This document shows, one piece after another, positions 51,914 through 57,527 of a stretch of DNA of 57,527 nucleotides; within the stretch, counting starts at the first letter, position 1; every line of letters starts with the position of its first letter. Location of the stretch: the IMG/VR virus record IMGVR_UViG_3300032309_003728, positions 1 through 57,527 of that record; one strand, given 5' to 3'. The translations under genes and the position numbers were made by a program. The notes under the pieces were generated by a model, which saw only the letters and a list, made by a program, of their open reading frames with translations, was not told where the DNA came from and searched no databases. This stretch comes from a virus.

Positions 51914-54900
51914 TTATAACTTTCTTTCAATTTGATAATTTTCGTCAGAGTAAAATTCTTTTTCGTATTTAAAAATTCCGCTTAATTTTTGATTGAAGAA
52001 TACAAAATCTCCTGTTTCAATGTTTTCTTGATTAATATTAAGTAATTTATTAACTGTATAATCATTTATTATTTTTGTTGGGTTATAGTATATTTGTATA
52101 TCTCCAGAAAACATATTATTTAAACCTGTTGTTAAACTAATTCTTGAAACACAATTTGGGCAATATGAAAGCTTATAACCTGGAGGTTGGTAAAGATTGT
52201 CTTCATCAAGACTATTATAACTAGAAAAGGTAATATTTGACACTATATCATAAAGCTGTTTAATATCTTTAAATTCATAAGTGTATTTTCCAGTAGGATT
52301 TAAAGTATAATTTAAAGATTGCCCAAAATAATCAAAAGAAAATGGATAATCTATAATAGCACCATCATATTTCACTAAATTAACACTTAATGTATCTTTT
52401 CTATTGTATAGATTAGACTCAAAAGTATTTCCACCTGTTGGTGTAGATAAAAGAGCAAGAACACCAACTTTATTAGAGCTTATAAAAGAATTTTCTTCTG
52501 AAACAAGAAAAGAAGACGCAGATAGTAATTTGTTTGGTATAAAATATCTTGAACCATTATGTTGAGCCCCAAAGCAAAGTAATTTAATATTATGTTTTAA
52601 TTTATATTCTTTAGATATAATTTTTATTTCTCCTCCAAAATAATCATTATTTTCGCTCATATAATACAAAGTTTTAGTTGATTTAAATTCTTTTGGTATA
52701 TTAATTGTTAAAAGCCTATCTACACCAGGAGATCCTTTTATAGTTATGTATTTGTCTAGTTTTTTATTTTTTAAAGGGTCAAAATATATATTCAATGGAT
52801 TACTAGAATTACTAGGGTCTAATTGATCTATTATATAAGTTTTGCCTTTTTCTAAATAAATAATTGGGGCTTCTGTATCGTTGATTGAATAAGTCTGTGG
52901 ATGGCCCATTTTATAATATATATTACCTGCTGTTTTATTAAAAACCCTAACTGTGAAATTAGCGCCAACATAAAATAATAAAGTTTTACTTGATTGTCCT
53001 TCGTCGTTGTAACATGTTATTTGTACATTGTAAGACCCAATATGTCTTGGTTGGCACATTCCTGATATTAGACCAGTTAATTGATTAATTTTTAATCCTA
53101 TAGGTAAATTTTGAGCGATAAATTTTTTAGCTCCAGGAGCATCTACTTGATAGGAAAATTTTTTTTCAATATACGCTTGTATTCTATTTCCATCATAACT
53201 TATTAAAGGTGGAATTTTTAATATAATATTTTTTTGAGAAGATATATTATTTCTTGTAGCAGTAATTATAACTGTGTATTTTCCATTTATTAATTTGCTT
53301 GTTATTTTTCCTGTTATTAATTTTGTTGTTTGATTAAAGCTTAAACCGTTTGGTAGGTTCTGAACGATAATAATTGTTTCACCGTCAAATTCGGTACCAT
53401 TATTATCGTATGATATTAGTAAATTATAGTTTTGATTATGGATTATAGCTATTTCTAATTCACTATTTAATATTCTTGGAGCAACAGAAATATTTAAATC
53501 TTTTGTATATTCAATATTATTTTTTGTTATTTTTAAAGTTATAGGTTCTAGAGTCTGTCCAGCTTCTGCGTTTAAGATGCCAGTTATTTTTTTTGTTGAA
53601 TTATCAAAATTTAAAAATGAATGTAAATTATCTACTTCAAAAGTATCTGGTTCTCCTAAAGCTTTAATTTCATAAGAAAATAATTCGTTGGTTGCAGATA
53701 TCACATTAGAAGCGCTAATAATATCTAAAAAATATAATTTAAGTATTTTTGTAGCTTCAATATCATTAAATTTTGCTTTAATTTCTATCTCATATGTTCC
53801 TGGTTGATTTAAAATCCCAGATATAACTCCATTATCTTGGTCTATATCTAGTCCTAAAGTATTTATATTACTTCCATTTTTAAGTTTAGCTTCATATTTG
53901 GTTGCTGAACCTTGTACTTCTATATTATACTCTACTTCTCCATTTACTAACGAAACGGCTTCAAGTGAACTTATAATTTTAGGCTTTATTTTTATATTTA
54001 AAACTTTTGTGTCACGATAAACTTTATTGTTTTCTTCTTTTTCTACGCTCAATAGAATTGAAAATTCTCCAACATCTGAAATTGATCCAATTATTTTATC
54101 GTTGTTTAATACCAAACCGTTTGGAAGATTTCCAATGACTGAATATTTTGTGGGCATTCCTTCGGCTATTATGTTGTATTCTATTTGTTCGTTGTATTCA
54201 TATTCTACATTTAATGGACTTATAATTTGTATTTTATCTGTTCTAAAAGCTATAGAAATATTTTTATAAAAATCTCTGGTTTTTATATCTATTCCTTTTC
54301 CAGGAATAAAGTCTCCTTGTCTTTTAATGCTATTTTCTCCAGCAAAAGCTATAGCTTTAAGATTAGTATTATTGGTGCTTGTAGTTAGATTTATTTTTAT
54401 TATCTTTGATTCTTCTGATTGGCTGCTTTTTTTACATGTGTATAAATTTTGTTCGCGATCATCTAAAATTATTTTTGAATTTACGCTAAAAACATCTCCT
54501 TCTCCAAAAGTTTCGCTTTCTTTTTCTATATTTACTATATAATTAGTTTTAAGCATTTCTTTCGCGGCTAATTCTGGAGAAGCTGAACCTAATATAAAAT
54601 TTAAATTTATTTTTCTTAATTTTAAATCTTTGGATACAAAATAGAGATCTCCATTTTTTGATACTACAAAATCCACAATATAGTTAGAAGAATTTATAGT
54701 TTTTACGTTTCCATTTAAATCTATTCTTCTTAGTTGACGATTATCATTGTCTAAGATATATAAATAATTATTAAAATATTTGATGTTTTTAGGGCTATAG
54801 AATAAAACGTTATCCTTATTGCCATCTTTATATTGATTGTATTGAGCTAATAATTCATTTGGTCCAAGAAATGTATCAGATGGTTGACCACATAATTTTG

Positions 54901-55414
54901 ATATTACCCCAGAAGATATTTTATAAATAGCATAAGATCCATTTAATATAACATAAATATTATTGTTATCATCTACAGCTATACTTTCTATAGATGTTAA
55001 ATCAGGAAAATTTGTATCGTATTCTTTTTTATTATTAACGTATCCTCCTACATCTGAATTATTATTTTTATCATAATAAGTAGGATAATTAAAAATAGTA
55101 GATATATTATTATCAATATCTATTTTATTTATTTTTCTATCTATAGAGGAACAAGTATATAAGTTTCCATATTTATCTGAGCAAATATTATTTGGGTTTC
55201 TTGCTAAACCATCTTTAGCTACAGTAATTAATCCATTACTTCTAGTAGCACAAATTAAATAATTTTTATTAGTAACTTGCCAATTTTCATTAATTATAGG
55301 AGAAGAGCACAGATTATCCTTTACTTTCCATAAAATTCCTACTGAATTTATAGGGCTATTCCCATTATAAATAGGGTCTAAGCCTAATCTATCATCAATT
55401 ACATATAATGCCAT
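51914..55414 (-). CDS. Virion protein: NHL-like propeller, Ig-like domains, degenerate cupredoxin-like domain, 1166 aa
   Basis: Residues 60-360 carry repeated units of the NHL type (NPNNICSDKYGNLYTCSS, IAVDDNNNIYVI, PKNIKYFNNYLYILD), a propeller often used in adhesion. Several putative Ig domains follow at about 395-850 with NLPNGL-like and GLISG-like cores. Residues 860-975 form a cupredoxin-like domain in which the copper ligands are replaced (YYMSENNDYFGG instead of C-x2-H-x2-M). A further part ends with CPNC. It starts the run of virion genes after the partial Ig protein. A GTGTAAA motif and an AAGGA site precede the ATG. Confidence 0.7.
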   Translation of the reverse strand: MALYVIDDRLGLDPIYNGNSPINSVGILWKVKDNLCSSPIINENWQVTNKNYLICATRSNGLITVAKDGLARNPNNICSDKYGNLYTCSSIDRKINKIDIDNNISTIFNYPTYYDKNNNSDVGGYVNNKKEYDTNFPDLTSIESIAVDDNNNIYVILNGSYAIYKISSGVISKLCGQPSDTFLGPNELLAQYNQYKDGNKDNVLFYSPKNIKYFNNYLYILDNDNRQLRRIDLNGNVKTINSSNYIVDFVVSKNGDLYFVSKDLKLRKINLNFILGSASPELAAKEMLKTNYIVNIEKESETFGEGDVFSVNSKIILDDREQNLYTCKKSSQSEESKIIKINLTTSTNNTNLKAIAFAGENSIKRQGDFIPGKGIDIKTRDFYKNISIAFRTDKIQIISPLNVEYEYNEQIEYNIIAEGMPTKYSVIGNLPNGLVLNNDKIIGSISDVGEFSILLSVEKEENNKVYRDTKVLNIKIKPKIISSLEAVSLVNGEVEYNIEVQGSATKYEAKLKNGSNINTLGLDIDQDNGVISGILNQPGTYEIEIKAKFNDIEATKILKLYFLDIISASNVISATNELFSYEIKALGEPDTFEVDNLHSFLNFDNSTKKITGILNAEAGQTLEPITLKITKNNIEYTKDLNISVAPRILNSELEIAIIHNQNYNLLISYDNNGTEFDGETIIIVQNLPNGLSFNQTTKLITGKITSKLINGKYTVIITATRNNISSQKNIILKIPPLISYDGNRIQAYIEKKFSYQVDAPGAKKFIAQNLPIGLKINQLTGLISGMCQPRHIGSYNVQITCYNDEGQSSKTLLFYVGANFTVRVFNKTAGNIYYKMGHPQTYSINDTEAPIIYLEKGKTYIIDQLDPSNSSNPLNIYFDPLKNKKLDKYITIKGSPGVDRLLTINIPKEFKSTKTLYYMSENNDYFGGEIKIISKEYKLKHNIKLLCFGAQHNGSRYFIPNKLLSASSFLVSEENSFISSNKVGVLALLSTPTGGNTFESNLYNRKDTLSVNLVKYDGAIIDYPFSFDYFGQSLNYTLNPTGKYTYEFKDIKQLYDIVSNITFSSYNSLDEDNLYQPPGYKLSYCPNCVSRISLTTGLNNMFSGDIQIYYNPTKIINDYTVNKLLNINQENIETGDFVFFNQKLSGIFKYEKEFYSDENYQIERKL

Positions 55415-55437
55415 ACATCCTTTTTCCTTTAATGTAA

Positions 55438-55444
55438 TTTACAC
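55438..55444 (-). promoter_or_regulatory. GTGTAAA motif upstream of the 1166-aa gene
   Basis: GTGTAAA on the minus strand, followed by an AAAGGAAAAAGG ribosome site and the ATG at 55414. Confidence 0.45.
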
Positions 55445-55451
55445 TTATAAA

Positions 55452-57527
55452 TTATACTCTATTTCCATCTTGATTAAATAAATACCAATCCTGACTTACT
55501 CCTGAAGGGTTATTAATTGATGTGTCTTTAGTATAATAATAAGCAGGACGACCATTTATTGTTAAATAATTTGCGTTGATAACTTCAGAATATGCATATC
55601 CAATATTTGCGTTTACATCTGCTTCTTTGTCTAGGGTGCCTTCTACTATTACGAGATTCCAAGGGTTTGTAGTAACACTTATAGATAAATCAAAATTAAA
55701 TGCTTGATAACGTATTTGGTCATTTGGGATAAATCTTGCTGGATAAATAAAAGTTCCTAAGTTTAAAACTCTTAAATTAGTATTTGCCCAAACAAAAGAT
55801 CCAGGAACACTTGCGGCACCACTTAAAATTAGAGAATAAGACAATTTTTGTCCATTAAAAATTGATTGAGCTTGAGGTTGAGTAGTAATAGTAGGTAATC
55901 TTTTTAAAATATTTAAATTTTGAATAACTGGAGTTGCAGCATTGTAAAGATCGTTACCAGTTTGACTAGCAGTTATTTGAACTAATCCAGGTTCTAATAC
56001 TGTTGCTATATTTCCATTTATTGTTAAAGAATTTGTGTTATTACCACTATATGTTATAGGAAGGTTTGAGTCTGAAGATCCTTGCAAAATAAAATCTGGA
56101 TCTAAATAACTTTTATTTGATAAGGCGGAAAATGTTATGATTTGATCGCCTTTTGTGATAGTTAATCTTTGAGATACAGGATCAGCTATATTATAATTAT
56201 TATTACCAACTTGATAACCAGTCAAATCCACAACTCCTGTATTTATGAATTTAATGAAAGTATCATCTAATACTCCACTAGCAATACCAGAGTCGCTACT
56301 AGTATAACTAACTGCTAAATTAGAAGAAGCAGATGCTCCAGGATTATATGGTATATCAACAAATTTTGTAGTTGCTACGCTTGTGAAGGTTAAAGTTTGA
56401 TTTAATTTATTAACCAATAAATCTTGAGTTACAGGCTGTGAGGTTTTATAAAAAATATTTCCAACTTGAGTAGCAGTAATAGTAGTAGTCCCAGCTCCAA
56501 CGATACTAACAGTACTTCCATTTATGGTTGCAACATTGGTATTGCTACTAGTATAAGTTACTGCAAGATTCGAACTTGCTGTTGCAGTCAAAGAAAAAGC
56601 GGTGTCTCCGTAAGTTTTGTCTGGTATACTTGAGAAAGTGATAGTTTGATCTAATTTGTTAACAAACAAATTTCTTACTGAAGATGTTGGATTGTAAATA
56701 CTATCTCCAGCTTGAGTAGCAGTAATAATAGTAGTACCACCTCCAACTATTGTAACAGTACTTCCATTTATGGTTGCAACATTGGTGTTGCTACTAGTAT
56801 AAGTTACTGGAAGACTTGAGCTTGCTGTTGCAGTTAAAGAGAAAGCGGAATCTCCGTAAGTTTTATCTGGTATATCTACAAAGTTTATAATTTGGTTAAG
56901 TTTATTAACTGTAAAAGTTTGACTTACTGAAGTTGCAGCAGCGTAACTACTATCTCCAGCTTGAGTAGCAGTTATAGTTATTATTCCAACATTAACAATA
57001 GTAACAGTGCTTCCATCTATGGTTGCAACATTAGTATTGCTACTAGTATAAGTTACTGCAAGATTTGAGCTTGCTGTTGCAGTTAAAGAGAAAGGAGAAT
57101 CTCCGTAAGTTTTATCTGGTATACTTGAGAAAGTGATAGTTTGATTTAGTTTATTAACTGATAAAGTTTTTGTTAAAGAAACTTGATCGTAAGAATCATC
57201 TCCAGCTTGAGTAGCAGTAATAATAGTAGTACCACCTCCAACTATTGTAACAGTACTTCCATTTATGGTTGCAACATTGGTATTGCTACTAGTATAAGTT
57301 ACTGGAAGACTTGAGCTTGCTGTTGCAGTTAAAGAGAAAGGAGCGTCTCCGTAAGTTTTTGATAAATCTGTAAAGTTTGTTAAACTTTGAGGAATTCTAC
57401 TAATATAAACTCCTTGGTTTGTGATTATTTTATCTCCGCTTCCAACAACATCAAAATATTTACCAAATTGAGTGTTGTATCCACCTGCACCTGTTATTTT
57501 GTGACATAAAATCCAATTATTATTTTG
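55452..57527 (-). CDS. Ig-like repeat adhesin, partial (N-terminus beyond window), at least 691 aa
   Basis: The frame is open to the right edge, so the start lies outside; a TTG at 56669 is only an internal codon. After a domain with a WILCHKITGAGGYNTQFG start come at least six Ig-like repeats of about 80 aa, each with KTYGD, a SLTATASS strand, TYTSSNTNVATING and an ITATQAGD-type end. The DNA of the repeats is close to identical, so they are recent. The last repeats are more diverged, and the C-terminus (YYYTKDTSINN...WYLFNQDGNRV) is a separate domain. Probably a fibre or decoration protein. Confidence 0.75.
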   Translation of the reverse strand, partial: QNNNWILCHKITGAGGYNTQFGKYFDVVGSGDKIITNQGVYISRIPQSLTNFTDLSKTYGDAPFSLTATASSSLPVTYTSSNTNVATINGSTVTIVGGGTTIITATQAGDDSYDQVSLTKTLSVNKLNQTITFSSIPDKTYGDSPFSLTATASSNLAVTYTSSNTNVATIDGSTVTIVNVGIITITATQAGDSSYAAATSVSQTFTVNKLNQIINFVDIPDKTYGDSAFSLTATASSSLPVTYTSSNTNVATINGSTVTIVGGGTTIITATQAGDSIYNPTSSVRNLFVNKLDQTITFSSIPDKTYGDTAFSLTATASSNLAVTYTSSNTNVATINGSTVSIVGAGTTTITATQVGNIFYKTSQPVTQDLLVNKLNQTLTFTSVATTKFVDIPYNPGASASSNLAVSYTSSDSGIASGVLDDTFIKFINTGVVDLTGYQVGNNNYNIADPVSQRLTITKGDQIITFSALSNKSYLDPDFILQGSSDSNLPITYSGNNTNSLTINGNIATVLEPGLVQITASQTGNDLYNAATPVIQNLNILKRLPTITTQPQAQSIFNGQKLSYSLILSGAASVPGSFVWANTNLRVLNLGTFIYPARFIPNDQIRYQAFNFDLSISVTTNPWNLVIVEGTLDKEADVNANIGYAYSEVINANYLTINGRPAYYYTKDTSINNPSGVSQDWYLFNQDGNRV
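55900..57400 (-). repeat. Tandem Ig-like (MBG/BIG_2-type) repeats
   Basis: At least six units of about 240 bp. The right-hand units share long identical DNA stretches, for example the block that codes for TYTSSNTNVATI. The same unit is found at 47750-47990 in the 1856-aa gene. Confidence 0.85.

Noticed and set aside
56667-56669. TTG at 56669 as the start of the right-most gene
   Set aside because: The frame stays open to the window edge with the same Ig-like repeats, so the gene begins beyond the window.
39210-57527. Diversity-generating retroelement acting on the repeat genes
   Set aside because: No reverse transcriptase, template repeat or accessory gene is visible.

Overview
The window is a stretch of a large, AT-rich tailed-phage genome, most likely from an uncultured phage. 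This rests on a full replication and dNTP-supply set, a tmRNA gene, tightly overlapping genes and a long block of very large repeat-built proteins of virion type. No capsid, portal, terminase or integrase gene is visible. The host cannot be named from the sequence. The early promoters have the common TTGACA / TATAAT form, which argues against a Bacteroidetes host.

Layout. 1-8040 (minus): small genes, a divergent tmRNA and HNH gene (1564-2541, plus), then purA, a SEC-C protein, a GuaB-type purine enzyme, two glycosyltransferases and a small membrane protein. 8095-11514 (plus): dCMP deaminase, dNMP kinase, a sigma-like factor and a glycosyltransferase. 11534-15860 (minus): a membrane-anchored coiled-coil protein, then nrdA and nrdB with a methyltransferase gene between them. 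15861-16353: a divergent control region that encodes a highly structured RNA on the nrdA strand. 16354-20563 (plus): a sugar operon with glycosyltransferase, gmd, a DUF3431-like gene, glf and a methyltransferase. 20589-35873 (plus): RecA/UvsX-like recombinase, nucleases, DnaB-type helicase, thyX, primase, a DNA polymerase III alpha subunit split over separate genes, an SSB-like protein, more glycosyltransferases and a possible annealing protein. 35888-57527 (minus): giant proteins made of seven-bladed beta-propellers (four RCC1, one FG-GAP-like, one NHL-like), Ig-like domains, serine linkers and cupredoxin-like domains. The last gene runs off the right edge.

How the parts fit. PurA and the GuaB-type enzyme act at the IMP branch point. 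NrdAB, dCMP deaminase, ThyX and the dNMP kinase make dNTPs, and the helicase, primase, split polymerase, recombinase and SSB-like protein use them. The glycosyltransferases and nucleotide-sugar enzymes probably decorate virion or host surface glycans. The propeller and Ig proteins look like adhesive tail or capsid decoration.

Control. Eight genes have a sigma70-type promoter whose -10 box ends 5-7 nt before the start codon, which predicts leaderless mRNAs. A second motif, GTGTAA(T/A), precedes three of the giant virion genes and several other genes, and may be a late promoter read with the phage's own sigma-like factor. The most interesting items are the structured RNA upstream of nrdA, the leaderless promoter class, the GTGTAAT class, the split polymerase and a glycosyltransferase reading frame interrupted twice by single in-frame stop codons.
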